Assembly: GCA_036874045.1 (NCBI GenBank)
Contig: CM072341.1
Location: 14,768,501-14,832,500, forward strand
DNA length: 64,000 nt
Direction: 5' to 3'
From: Cymodocea nodosa
Taxonomy: Eukaryota; Streptophyta; Magnoliopsida; Alismatales; Cymodoceaceae
Made by a program: the position numbers and the translations under genes. Every line of letters begins with the position of its first letter. Positions within the stretch are counted from its first letter, which is position 1. Shown here in pieces: positions 11,946 through 24,663 of the stretch. Under the pieces are notes generated by a model that ran no database searches, had not been told where the DNA came from, and saw only the letters and a list, made by a program, of their open reading frames with translations.

Positions 11946-14900
11946 ATAATTTAATCGTACGTTGTAGGTTTTTTATAATAATAATTTCTTACGTATTCAG
12001 ATTTTAGTAGGATTTATAAAAAAAAATTATTTATGATGATGGTATTTTACGTTTGTTGAGCTATTATGGTTAAGATCAGGATCATAATTTCAAGAGAGAT
12101 TTTCCAATTATTACAATCAGTAATTTACTTATACATTTTCATAGTAGTATATGGATTTAAATTATATCACCATGACATTTGTTTAAAAAATCTCTCTCTT
12201 CCTCATCGTATGTTTGTACGCTATAGCAATTACACGTGGGAGTCAAGAAATTTTACCACTTTATCTTTTCTTCTTGAATGTACAAGAATCAGGGGAAGAA
12301 AACTTCGTAAGAATTGATGTATTTATAAAAATACTTTACGCTATAATATAAAAATTATTTTTATACATGATATATAATTTTTTTTTTAAAATTACTTATA
12401 TTAAACTACATAGTGAGGTTTCAGGATATGACCACTCAGAACGCTTAAAATATTGTGCCTTATCTGACAAGATTTAACTGATCAAATTGATACAATTTGA
12501 CTTTATCTAATTAGACTGATTGGATCCAATGTAAGTGAGAATCTTTTTAAGAAATACCTCTAAAATATATCTATTACTGCGATGCCATGCAACATAAGGA
12601 AAGGCGAAGAGAAAGACGAAATGGCTGACCAGTTAGTCATTAATTTGTACATGACATCTGACACACCGTCAACACCCTGATCGATGTTAAATAGTTAAAT
12701 TGTTCTGTAAGTTTTGTTAAAATTCAAATATCATATATATAGACAACATCTTTTTTACTGAACTTTTTTTTCTTTTCTTTTTTTAAATTGCTCAAACATA
12801 ACATAGGTGCTTTTTCTAGATACAAAATTTTTCCTCCTAAATATATAAAGGTTTAAAAATAACATATAGACATGTATTATATCATGTAACTAAGGATAAA
12901 AAAATGGTTCACCGAGACCGGATTGCTTGCTTATTCATGGTACAGTTTGAGAAGTAGCAGAGCATTCAATCATCAAAAATTCTATTAACGTAGGAATTCT
13001 TTTTCTTTATTTACAACGTAGAATTTTATTTCATCACTTAATTTTTTTTTATTCTTTAAAAATATCCATAGAGATAATAATATATGAATCTTAATAGACA
13101 CTTAAGCAATCTAGTATACACCAAGAATATCTAAAAAGACGAAATCTTATAGAAAACATTGTTAAACTTCAACATGGTAGATTTCTCCAAGTATTATGTA
13201 CTTTATCATGCAGAGATTCTCAACTAATTGAAAGTACCTTAAGTAGTCATATCCATCAATTTAGTTGAGATTACTGATTAAGGCAAGACCTACAATGTTG
13301 GCACATAAATTGAGTAAGTAGTACATATACTTACAGTTTACCAACGTTTGAGTAGAACTAGCACTACTGCCTATAAGTATTACACGAGAATTTCTCAGAT
13401 GGTTACCCATCTTGATTTTGCTACCGCTCAAACACAATTAACTCTAGAATTCTTACAAAAGTAGGTGTTTAGTAATAGGTGTAAATGAACCTCATCACCT
13501 CACCTAATACTTAGCTAAATTCGTTTATGATCACATAGTTAGAATTGAAAGAAATGTATATTAATGTGCAAATACATTAATAATTAATTTTGATGTTAGC
13601 AAAATATAAAATCAAAAGAAATACAACCTGAATATTAATTTTTAGCCGATGGAAGTATGAAATAGATGCGACATTTATTTTATTTTTTGCAAAGAATGTT
13701 GTTATGGTAGACGAAGTGGACCCTTCACAATCAATACGCCCAAATTTAAAGGCCGAAGAATTCTCGCGGGCCATGCAGTTGATGACGTAGGGAAGAGTAG
13801 GGGGTGCCGCAAAAATTGTCTCCTTCTTCCCGCCCAAGCCAATGACATCACAAGTCCCCACCTTATCATCGTTTCTGAAATCAATGGCCGAGTAACCACC
13901 GACCACCTTCCATCAATATACATATATATATATATATATATCATATCATGTCATATCATATCATATCATTTCTCCACCACCAGACGATAAAATTGCGGAC
14001 ATGAAAAATGTGAGGGCTGTTAATTCACTAGAATTCAGTTCACATCATGTAATTATAAATAAATTGACTGTGTCATGAAATCACCCCCTGAATGTGTGAA
14101 TCATTAATAAGCGTATCCTAGCATTATACTGTGCCATGCAAAGAGTAACAGCTGTAGTAATGGATCACATTTGAAGATTAAGATTTGAAACCCAAAAAAA
14201 AGAAGAAGAATCAGTTTCTAATTTGACAGTTGACAATAGAGGTAAAAATGAGCTCTTTGTAGCCTATTTGCCCTTGTTCTAGTATATGACTCTTGTTTTC
14301 TCTTTTGGGTGTTTGGAATTCTACTCTAGCTGTGATTTCACAAGTAAGATTTTATAATGCCATTTTCCCTTGTCCTGAAAAGAGAAGACCAGCAATCCAG
14401 GCATAAGTGATAATTCAATTATCTGTGGTTTGAATCAAAATTTAAAAGGAAACTGCAAGCTGTGGCAGAAAGATTCTTTCATGGGGAGAAGGGAAAGGTG
14501 TACGTATGATAGATAGGGGCGGGAGTGAGTAGAGTTGGTCCCTATTAATTGGTCCGGACGACGGCAACCATGCAAGCAGATCTGATTGGACATGACCACA
14601 CAGCGTGAAGAAGGGCAAAGCAACACAAAGGCAAAAATTCCATGGGCCCATCGTATCCAGAGAAAGAAGGACCATTGGATGCGCCTTTGCATCATCCTCC
14701 ACGTACCATCTCCTAATAATAATAATAATTTAAAAATATACATAAATGTCGGTCGGTGGTGGGTTGTATCCAACTAGAGAAAATGATTGAATGGTAAACC
14801 CGTCATTCATTCTCCGTTGTTGAAGTCTCGTGCCTAAAAGTATGTTTAGGTACTCATCATTCTTTTTTAATCGTGAGTTTGAATTTTATAAAAATTTTAA

Positions 14901-16139
14901 AAAAATATATCTTAAACTTAAAGAAAATTACCTACCCGAAAGTAAAATAAGTAAATTCTAGTATCTTCATTTTATTGAAAGAAAAACATATCTTCATCTC
15001 TCGTTGCTTTTGGTTTACATCTTCATTTTACTAGATTAGGAAGTCTTTCAGCACTTCTCTTCCTTAAAAGGATTGTGTGTTTGTTGGAATTTATAAAAAA
15101 GGAAAAAATCAAGACAGATTTTAGGAGTTGGTATGTTTTTGTACAATGGAATTGATAAAAAGAAAAGTATAACATTCCTACATATAAATAGAATTACATT
15201 CTCAGGATTTTCATCTTTCTCCCTCAGGCGTCCCCTTGACTTGAAATCTCACTTCTTTATTTATTGTAAGAAGTAAAAAAAAGAGGAAAGATGAGGAGAA
15301 AATGAAAAAATAAGTAGATAAATAAAAATAAAATATAACAATAACAATAAATAAGTAATCCTATAGTTTTTAATAATATAAAATAAGAGGATAAATAAAA
15401 AATAAAATAAAATAATAATAATAAAATCTTATTTTCTTTTTTTGACATTCCATTAGACATAAACTCTTCATCTCAACTCTTGATTTTCTTAACTTTTTGT
15501 TACATGTACAAATATTTCATTTTTTTTTTTAACTTTCTATTTCTAACCATTTTAAACTTTTTGTTTCCTTTTTTTGAACTTTCTATTATACACAAATAAA
15601 TCCTTATTATTCTCTCACCTCTTTCACTTATCTTTCGATCCTTCCATCCCTTACCTTCTTGAGATTTATGTTAATAGTTTTTGACTTTGAGCTTCTAATT
15701 TGATTTTTCTCCTTTAAGAGAACAAGAAGTACTAATAATTAGAAATCAAATAATTTTCTAGTCGTGTTTTCTTCCCTTGTCCAATGACTTCTTGTGTCTA
15801 GGGTCTCATCTCAAAATTAGATGTCCACATATTGTCTACCTAAGGCAAGATATTTATGTTGGATTTTTAATATGTTTAAATACATTTATATAATGTATTT
15901 AGAGATCTCTTAAGAATTATCCTATAATTTTGTGATTTATACATTTCTTTTGAGAAAGGATGCTCTATATGCATTATATTCATACATTAAAATATTTAAA
16001 AAATATATCAAAATTACAAAATTTCATTATTTGTAAAATGAAAATACAAGATTTGGTTGTATAATTTATTTTTGTAAAGAAATTGATAGAAACTCATAAA
16101 CATCTATCATGTATATCCATTTTCACCCTTAAATGTGTA
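11946..16139. other. Unassigned AT-rich intergenic DNA
   Basis: No gene was recognised. 13917-13970 holds an (AT)n run followed by ATATC pentamer repeats. 14450-14720 has more balanced composition with a reading frame open on the - strand, but no motif. 15240-15600 alternates A/G-rich and T-rich homopolymer-like stretches. I see no tRNA, rRNA or transposon signature. Confidence 0.4.
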
Positions 16140-16749
16140 TTTTAACATGTAAGGGTGTTTTGATAGTTTTACTATATATTAGGGATATTGTGGTAATTTT
16201 GGCCACGTGCATATCATTTTGATATTTATATGCATATTAATAATGTCAAGGTATATCTTAGATAATTTAGACTCGTATTTAGGAGTATTTTGTATTTTGA
16301 CATAGGTGAAGATATTTTGGTAAATTTTCCTATGCACGAGGATATTTTAAGATTTTACCCTCAATATTTTAATATTTATATTTTTTCATGCCAAAAACTA
16401 TTTCCTTTTTTAGATAGTTTAAACTTTTGTCTAGAAGTATTTTATATTTTAGCATAAGTAAAGGTATTTTGGTCATTTTCCCTATGCAAGAGAGTTTTTG
16501 AAATTTACCCTTGATATTTTGACATTTATATATTTTTATCTCAAAATATATGTTTTAGAAAATTTAGGCTCTTGTCTAAGAGCATTTTGTATTTTAACAT
16601 AGGCAAAGGACATTTTGATAATGTTACCTTTACATATGTCTTTTGAAATTCTACCATCGACATTTTGACATTTATATATATTTTATATCAAAATATATAT
16701 TTTAGATAGTTTGACTCCTACCTAAAAGTATTTTATATTTTAGCATAGG
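16140..16749. repeat. Tandem array, unit about 145 bp (left part)
   Basis: Landmarks recur at about 16256, 16411, 16554 and 16700. Each unit contains a TTAGATAGTTT-like start, TTTTGTATTTTA-CATAGG, GGTATTTTGGT, CCTATGCA and a TTGACATTTATAT-like end. Spacing is 143-155 bp. Units differ considerably, so the array is old. It stops abruptly at 16749 where an LTR-like element is inserted, and resumes at 19304. Confidence 0.8.
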
Positions 16750-19298
16750 TGTATGGGCTTCAAGGTATTTGCAGTAAGCATATTATAAAAATCCAATTTT
16801 AAAATTTATAACCACAAGTGCACGGTGCTTATCTAGATAGTATGCGAATATGGGTCGATCCACAGGGAACTTGTTTAAAGCAAAACTCAAAATCTTGTAA
16901 AATCAAATGTTCTTAAGCCTTTAAGATTTTCTAAGAGATATTTAAAGAAATGTTAAGCAAAACTCAATATCATCCAAATATGTATTTTAATCATTTTCGT
17001 AATTTAACACATCCTTATTAAGTGAAAACCATCAATAGAGGTAAAGCAAACTCAAATCATTCAATTAATATAATGAGAGATCAAAGAAAACAAAAGAATC
17101 ATTAGAACTATCTTGCCCAAAAATCAATGAAATTAAGCTTAATTTTACAACTTTTTCCTTTCATCCTACCAAAGAATAAATTCACTAAAAATACAATGAA
17201 GGAAGGATCATCAGGGTACAAAATAACAAATGTGATTTTAGAGAAAAACTCCTCTTGAGGTGCTTCCAACAGTTATCTTATCAAGAGAGTACAAAACAAT
17301 TTAGGTGATTATTAAATTGTACACTACTAGAAGAAAGATCATATCTCCTTGAATTCTTTGTGAAAACCAATGAAATAAAAAACGTAGAAAGATAAGTCAA
17401 TAATCCAACTATTACCTTTTATAGAACTAGATTTCATTAAGTATAGCTCATGAAACACATTCTTCTTTAAAGCACAAAATCCAATGTCTAAAACAAAAAA
17501 CAAGGCAATTATGTCTTTGATTTCAAAATTCAAAAACTCTAATCAAATCATTCCAAAGAATCTAAATGAAAAACCATTCAAAATCACATCAAGAAACTCT
17601 CAAAAACTCTACTAAAAACTTGACTTTCAAATGAATTAAGTTTCACTTAGTTAACTCAATGAACTTAGTTCATTGAGTTACTAGCTAACTCAACAGACCT
17701 AGGCTTAACTCAACGGACCTGGTTCTTAAGTTTACAGGCTTAGGGTTTAAGTTTATGGACCTGATCTTTAAGTTTACGGACCTAGGGTTTAAGTTTACAA
17801 ACCTAAGCATAACTCTATAGACCTAGTCCTTAAGTTTACGAACCTAGGGCTTAAGTTTACGGATCTGAAGCTTAAGTTTATGAACTTGGGACTTAAGTTT
17901 ACGAACCTGGTAATGGGTCACCAAAGAAATTCTTGCCCAATCTTACATTGAACTATGATACTTCTTTACCATGAATCTACACCTAAAACACATCTAATAC
18001 ATCCATTCACCACTATGTACATGATCAAAATTCATTTCTATTCCTTTCTAAGAATAAATGAAATGAAAATAAAAGGGTTAATTGAGTTAGTTATGTACAC
18101 TAACAACCTATGTACAGGTATTTATAGTATTAACAAGGCTCATCCATTTTCAAATATAAATTTCATTAAACTTGAAAAGTAAAGTATTAACATTAAGATA
18201 AAGACACTAACATTAACAACTACCCTATTAATATAAAAACACACATAAACATGAGATACAAAGTCACACATACAAACACATAACATCACAACATGCAAAC
18301 ACAACTAGAACGTATGCAAACACAAACGATCTTCCTTCCTCATATTGGTACCTAAAGCTCAGCCAACAAATACCCAAAATTCACTAAAGATGTTGTTCAA
18401 GTCTTCTCCATGTGCTACTCTTGGGTTATCACCACCAAGGATTGTCATCAAAGTAGGGAGGCTTCACATGAATCCGAAAATGCAAAGTTGGTGCCACTAG
18501 ATGACTTCTAACTACAATCCATTTCTTGCAAGAAAAGAGCAACTACAACAGTGTTCTTCTCTTCCCACGAGTGTGCAAGCTTTCTCCACACCGTTGCCTT
18601 ACACCAAAGACATCACTAGAGATGGGAGCTCTTCATGGGAGAGGAGGAAGCTCGGCTTAAATGGGTGCTCCACGAATCTGCAAAAGGGTGCCTTCTCTAA
18701 GCCTTCTCTACATTGTTGCCTTGCACCAAGAATGTCATTGGAGATGAGAGGATAATAAGAAACTCAAACTGCAGCCATAAAGGTTTTCTTCTTTCTACTA
18801 GAGGCTAGGAGGAGAGAAAATATCAAGAGAGAGAAAGTAATTTTTCTATCGTAGGTTGTGCTTTTTAGGAGGGAGAGATGACCGATGGTTGCTTGATAAG
18901 AGTGGTTAAAGATCATGGTTGGGGTGGAAGAGAGGTGACCAACGGTGTTAGAGTTATAGTTGGCCATTTCCTAAATTCCCAAAATACCCATGTCATCCTT
19001 TACTTTGCAACCAAATAACTTAAATTACATTAATAATCAAACATTAGACATAATAAAAATTATCTAAATAAACTAAAGCAATAAACATCTAATACATAAC
19101 CAAAATGGGCTTCCAAACATTAAGTATAAAACATGTGGTTCAATTTGTGCATTTAAATGCATTTGAACTTAAATAACATGCATAAATATTTAAAAGTGCA
19201 TTACATGTAATTTCTCATAATATCTTCAATATTTTCACATTATAATCATAATATGCATGAATAATGACATATAGAATAGCACAAATTGACACTATACA
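16750..19298. mobile_element. Solo-LTR-like insertion, 2,549 bp, TSD ATAGG
   Basis: The insertion starts TGTAT and ends ATACA, a perfect 5-bp terminal inverted repeat of the TG...CA type. It is flanked by the direct repeat ATAGG at 16745-16749 and 19299-19303, and splits the 145-bp tandem array, which continues on both sides. There is no primer-binding site, gag or pol, so a solo LTR left by recombination is the simplest reading. Near its left end (about 16810-16870) is the - strand form of a block also seen at about 28261-28330, with words like GTGCAC and TCGATCCACAGGGA. Reverse-complement similarity to 31760-32160 shows that relatives exist nearby. The 5-bp TSD and 2.5-kb size fit a Ty3/gypsy LTR. 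Confidence 0.75.
17652..17915. repeat. Palindromic motif and 21-bp minisatellite inside the solo LTR
   Basis: TAACTCAATGAA (17652-17663) and its exact inverse TTCATTGAGTTA (17669-17680) form a 12-bp stem with a 5-nt loop. They are followed by about ten units of roughly 21 bp built around AAGTTTACGGACCTAGGG. The first units still read AACTCAACGGACCT, so the minisatellite appears to have grown from one half of the palindrome. Confidence 0.75.
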
Positions 19299-19303
19299 AT
19301 AGG

Positions 19304-19845
19304 AAAAGAATATTTTGATAATTTTAACCTCATACAAGAGTATGTCAAGGAATTTGAATATATGCATATTTTTCCTCAATATTTTGATACATATATATAT
19401 ACTTATACCAAAATATATCTTTCAAACAATTTAGATTCTTGTTAAGGAATATTTTATATTTTAACATTGATAATGACATTATGATAATTTTTCCTATGCA
19501 AGAAGGTATTTTGGAATTTTTTCCAACATTTTAACATTCATGTATTTCTAGGCCAAAATATACATTTTAGATGGTTTAGGTTTCAATATAAGAAGATTTT
19601 ATATTTTAGCATAAGTAAAAACATTTTGGTCATTTTGCTTGTACATAAAGAGTTTTAAGGAATTTGAATATATGCATATTTTTCTCAATATTTTGATACT
19701 CATATGTTTTCATGTTAAAATATATCTTTCAAATAGTCAATATTTTGTATTTTAGCATAAGTAAGAGTATTTTGGTTGTTTTACCTATGCATAAAGGTAT
19801 TTTGAATTTTTTCCAACATTTTTCCATCATGTATTTTCATTAGGA
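19304..19845. repeat. Tandem array, unit about 145 bp (right part)
   Basis: This continues the array of 16140-16749 with the same unit landmarks (TTTTATATTTTAGCATAAG, CCTATGCAAGAAGGTATTTTG, CATGTATTT). It ends at about 19836-19845, where the mirrored element of 19846-31751 begins. Confidence 0.75.
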
Positions 19846-21250
19846 TTGACATTTTTTAGAGGGGGTGAATAAAGAAACTTAAATAAGTAATTGAATTAAT
19901 TTGACCTTTTTTCTTTTTAATTAATAATTTACACACAAGCAATAAAATTTGCAAACTAAAAATCAAGGCACACAAATTTTATAGTAGTTCCCTTAATATA
20001 GGTAGTCCACTCCTCATACACCAACTTGAAGTTTGAGGTTCATGTTTAGAATGAAATTATGCATGATATTAGTGGCTAATGAATGGTTAATTACATAGTA
20101 TTTAGCTTAGCAAATGAGAATTAAGCTATTATGTTACATTTATACAATTATAAGACTTAATTGAAGAACATGCATAATTTAAAGAAATTAATGTTAATTA
20201 AGTATCATTTATGAATGATTAGAAATTACTTCTTTTGAATATGATTAATTGTTAAATGTTATATACATATTGATTGTTAAACTACAGAACTAAACGAGTC
20301 TATTGAGTTACACTGTAAATCAATGAGGTCAATTTGTTGAGTTGCACTAACTCTATAAACTAGTTATTTTCTAATGTTCAATTGTGAGTAGTTTGTAAGA
20401 AATGCGTAGAAAAACCACCTTGCACGAATCATGTCATGTTCTTGATCATAAAACAAAGAAGTAATTACCATCGTTGATACGAATGAAGGAAATCCAACTA
20501 GTCATTTTGGTGGAAGCAGTTATTATGAGAAAGAAATATAAAAGGATTAAAGAAAAAATAAAGAAAGAGGGAGGAGAACTGTGCTCGTGGAGAGCCTATA
20601 GAACTTTCCACACTTTTATCTTTTAATTTCTCTAGTAATTGCTGAAGGGTTTCTCTTCTTAAGTAGAATCTGTCGAATCATTTTCTTCGTTTTCTGTACT
20701 TTTTTATTCAGCTTCTTCTTTTTCTTCTTCTTACTCACAACTAATCTATATTATTACTATCTTTTCTAAATCACTTGTAAATTGGGATAGAGTTTCAAGC
20801 ACAGCAAATTCTACCCTCACTTCCTTCTTAGTTTCTTCAAGCTACAAACTGATTTTAGCCTATTTTTCTTCTCCTCTTTGCTACTACTCTGGCTCTTATT
20901 CTTCTTTTGATAATAAATCTAAAAAAATGGGCTCTTTATGCCCTACTATAAATACTACAAGCTCAAATTTTATTTCCTATTGTTCTTCCCTTTGTTGAAT
21001 TGTCACATGGGCAATTATACTTCTTATGAATCATAACCTCGATTTTCTTCTAACAAGTTCTAAGGCAACCTCATTATTTGCTCATAACCTTCTTTCTTTA
21101 TTAACTACTATTTTTGTTGCCACTCTTATTCTTGTTTCTATAATCGCAGGTATTTTGACATTTAAATCTACTAATCTTTTTGTAAAATGGAAAATATCAG
21201 CCTCTACCTTAGTTTTTGTAGGAATAGTTTCTATCCACTTAGATACATAA
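19846..21250 (-). mobile_element. Left (- strand) internally deleted copy of the mirrored element
   Basis: Read on the - strand, 21250-20590 matches 21490-22650, including the AGGGCATAAAGAGCCCAT block (20927-20945 and 22324-22341). Then 20590-20040 matches 28785-29648, and 20040-19846 matches the last 300 bp of the LTR. The first junction falls at TCTCCAC, a word present at both ends of the missing 6.1 kb in the right copy (22648-22654 and 28785-28791). This fits a microhomology-mediated deletion. Confidence 0.7.
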
Positions 21251-21386
21251 TCCACCCTCAATAATATATAATTAAACTTAGGGTTTATTTATACTAAAAC
21301 TTAGGATTTTGAGGCATTATCCATAGAAATTATTTAGAACTTAGAACAGTAAAGATTTGAGCAATTCTATTCTGTTCCATAACACA

Positions 21387-23628
21387 ATGAAGACAGAGAT
21401 GGAGCAAAACTTCTAGGATCAGATTGATATTACAGAATTCCTTAGACAGTCAGGGGAATGACATTTACAGCAGAAGATCAGAAATACCACTAGAGAGAAG
21501 CAACTAGAAAAGGTAGAGGATGATCTATTCTCTTTTACAAGAAGACTTGTAGATTTAAATATTAGAATACCTCAAATAATGGAAACAAGAATATGGGTGG
21601 CAACTGAAACTGCTGTAAGTAGAGAAAGGAAAATCAGGCTGCACAATGAAGTTGCCCTAGAACTTATAAGAAGGAAATCATGGCTGTGGTTTATAAGGGA
21701 GATTTGTGCATGTGCAAGAATGCAATGTAGAAAGCAATAAGAAAAAAAACAGAGAGAGTAGGAAGAACAAGAGTAGCAGTTGGAACCTTCACATCAACAA
21801 CAAAAAAGAGAAGAAGTTGAAATGCCAGCTACAGTAGCAGAACAAGCAAGACCTTCAATTTCACCACCTAGACCATTAAAAAGGGTGGTAGTTCTGGGGC
21901 CATCTACTGAAGAAGAGTTAAGAGAGTTTGAAAAACTAGTTTGAGTTGGGAAAAACCAATGAGAACTAGAAGATTTGGTAGTAGCCAAAGCACATTTGGT
22001 GTTTGATGCACTTCACAAAAGAATGGCTGTAGAAAAGTTGAAGGCCCAATACAAAATTAAGGTTGAAAAGCATCAAGAAACCACTGCCATACCTATTATA
22101 AAAGAATATGAGGTTGGACCTTCAAGATTAGTAAATATAGAGCAAACAGTAAAATAGGAAGAGTTAGTACCTGTGGCTCGAGTGCCTAAAGAGCCTCTTT
22201 TTGTTGATTTGTTATCTAAAGAAGAAGAAGAAGAGTAGACACAACTGTTAAGAAGAAGAATAGGAAAAGAAATAGTACTAGAGGCTCAAGCAGAAATTAA
22301 ATATGAGCCTATAGTATTTATAGTAGGGCATAAAGAGCCCATTTTTGTAGATTTGCTATCAAAAGAACAAGAAGATCAAGAGTAGGAGCAAAGAAGAGAA
22401 GAAAAACAAGCTAAAATTAGTCTGCAGCTTGAAAAGTTGGAAAAAGAAGTTAAGGTAGAATATACTGTGCCCAAGACTCCATCCCAATCTGCCACAAAAT
22501 CGAATGTAGATTGGTAGTGAGGAGGAAGAATCAAGAGAAGAAGCTAAACAGAAAAAAAATGATTTGATAGATTCCATTAAAAAGGGAGAAACTCTTTAGC
22601 AATTTATAAAGAAAATATAATATAAAAGAGTGAAAAGTTCTACAAGCTCTCCACCACAATTCAGAGCAAAAGAGTAGGAATCTTCAAAAGATTTTTAGTA
22701 ACAAATATAACAACAAGCTCAGCAAAGTGAAGAAGAAATTCAAGAACAAACCCCTTTGAAGCAACAAATCCAAATTCCTGACCCAATAAAGGCAACTATT
22801 CTGAATGAAATTCATTTCTAGAGTTAGGAAGCTTATGATAAATATCAAGAAATAAAGGGATATGATATAATTTACAATAGGCCAGTATATTAGATTGGAA
22901 TAGATAATGTTAAAAAATTATTTGAATTCCAAGGCCTATTGGAAATTATTCCAAAGCAAAAAGGGTATGTAGTTTATGAAAATTTAGTACCCTATTTTTA
23001 TATAAATTTAAGAGAGTAAGAAGGAAAATTAATTTCTAATGTAGAGGAAGTTAATAGTCAAATAGCACCGGAACTCCTCCACAACATTTTTGGATTGAAA
23101 TATGAAGAGATTGAAATTCTGGAAAATATAACTACAACTGAATGGACAGAATAAGAAATCAAGCAATGTTTGACCATTGACCCTAGTGTGCCATTACTGA
23201 ATAGACTAAAGTATTTAAATGGGAAAGTACACATGGTGGCAAACATTTTAATTAAAGCTGTCTATCAGAGGTATGGCTATGACATTGAACTGAATCAATT
23301 TGTTAAATAGGGTACGTATGTAGTTGTAAATAAAATTCAAATTAACTAATATCAAGTCTTCCTATCAAAGATCAAATCTACAAAGAAGAAATTATTCTTT
23401 GGGGACTTGATACCAGAATTAATGGTGGAAGGAATAGATTTTATGAAATGGACATCTAAAAGGATGAGATTAAGAACAATTTCAGTGAAAGAATACAAGA
23501 ATTATGCTACTATTGTTGAGATGACTGTACCTTCTAGAAAATTTATAAGAACTGTAGAATGAATTAATCAATTAGAACAACTAGAAAAGCTCTAGAAGGA
23601 AGTAGATGAACTAAGGAAGAAGGATTAA
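21387..23628 (+). pseudogene. Unidentified transposon ORF (about 747 codons, many stops)
   Basis: From the ATG at 21387 a long coding pattern can be followed to 23628. It starts in one frame and shifts once near 22515. It is interrupted by more than 20 stops, and almost every one is TAG, TAA or TGA where CAG, CAA or CGA is plausible. The N-terminal third is charged and probably helical (block at about 21550-21700). The middle contains two copies of a motif close to KEPxFVDLLSKE (about 22190 and 22339). The C-terminal third (22740-23560) is hydrophobic and folded-looking. It loosely recalls the 'putative plant transposon protein' domain found in plant LTR elements, but I cannot confirm that. 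The inverted copy at 20590-21250 preserves part of it, which shows it belongs to the element. Confidence 0.5.
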
Positions 23629-24663
23629 AATGTATTATTCATTTACTTGTACTAAAAATATCTGACTAAATGTATTGTAAATGATATATATATATTAATG
23701 TTTGAACATCAATATGTTTCTGAATTTGTGTGATTGTGAATGAATGATTTAATTTAGAACTATATTGAAGATGAATATTGTATATCTATTTATTTAAAGC
23801 TTTTCAAGAATGTTTTAAAAGTTTTACAATTTTAGGAATGATGTGGATACATGCACAATGAATTGATAATATATATTTGCATATTGAAAAGAAAAATGTA
23901 ATTTCTACATAACAAGAAATGAACTGTAAGTTAAATATGCATATAGTTAAATTCAAACACTGCATTAATGTAATGTATTTAACTTTATTTAAGTTGATAA
24001 AATGCAGAAGGAAAAAAAAAAATATAAAAGTTAAGATGAGAAGTAGTTGTTAGAAAAATTTGCTAAATGTTAACTCAACCAAGTTAATTTGTGGAGTTAA
24101 CCTTAACTCTACGAGGTTAATAATAAAATATAAAGTTACTCCATTGAGTTATCTATAACTCAACGAAGTTAGTCTATGAAGTTAGCAAATAGAAGACGAA
24201 GCTAGTCCATTGAGTTAGCTGTAACTCAACGAGGTTAGTTCGTTGAGTTAGGATCAATAACTAAGGCTAGTCTATTGAGTTATCTATAACTCAACGAAGT
24301 TAGTTTGTGAAGTTAGTATAACGGTTATTCTTTTATCCATGAGCAACACTTCGTGGGTTTAGCAATTACTGAAATTAAAAAATTATAAGTGGAACATGTA
24401 TCCATAAAAATAGGAACTATACTACACATTACAAGACACGTTCTTGCAACGAGATTCATTTGCCTTATAGACGTACATTATAAATATAGAACAGAATGTT
24501 ATTTACTAGTTACCAATAATCTAGAAGATGAAGGAAATTTGTTAAGGAACTAGAAGGAGAAGTAGTTGATTCGACTTCATCCGTCAACAATTATTTATTT
24601 AGAACAAAGTTTCAGATTGATATGTAATTAATCTTTTACAATTTTACTTTATGTTAAGAGTTT
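23629..24663. other. AT-rich spacer with 65-bp palindromic tandem repeats
   Basis: Non-coding between the unidentified ORF and gag. Positions 24065-24320 hold a short tandem array with unit starts at 24141, 24207 and 24272 (65-66 bp), each unit containing CTAT/CCATTGAGTTA, TAACTCAACGA(A/G)GTTAGT and a variable tail. TAACTCAACGA (24222-24232) and TCGTTGAGTTA (24240-24250) form a perfect 11-bp stem with a 7-nt loop. Confidence 0.7.

Noticed and set aside
13577-13944. Overlapping - strand frames of 109 and 80 codons
   Set aside because: Both frames are open through a short region of more balanced composition next to an AT microsatellite; no motif in either.
21026-21250. Hydrophobic 74-codon + strand frame that looks like a membrane protein
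   Set aside because: It is the complement of the inverted copy of the transposon ORF; the - strand reading aligns with 21490-21680.
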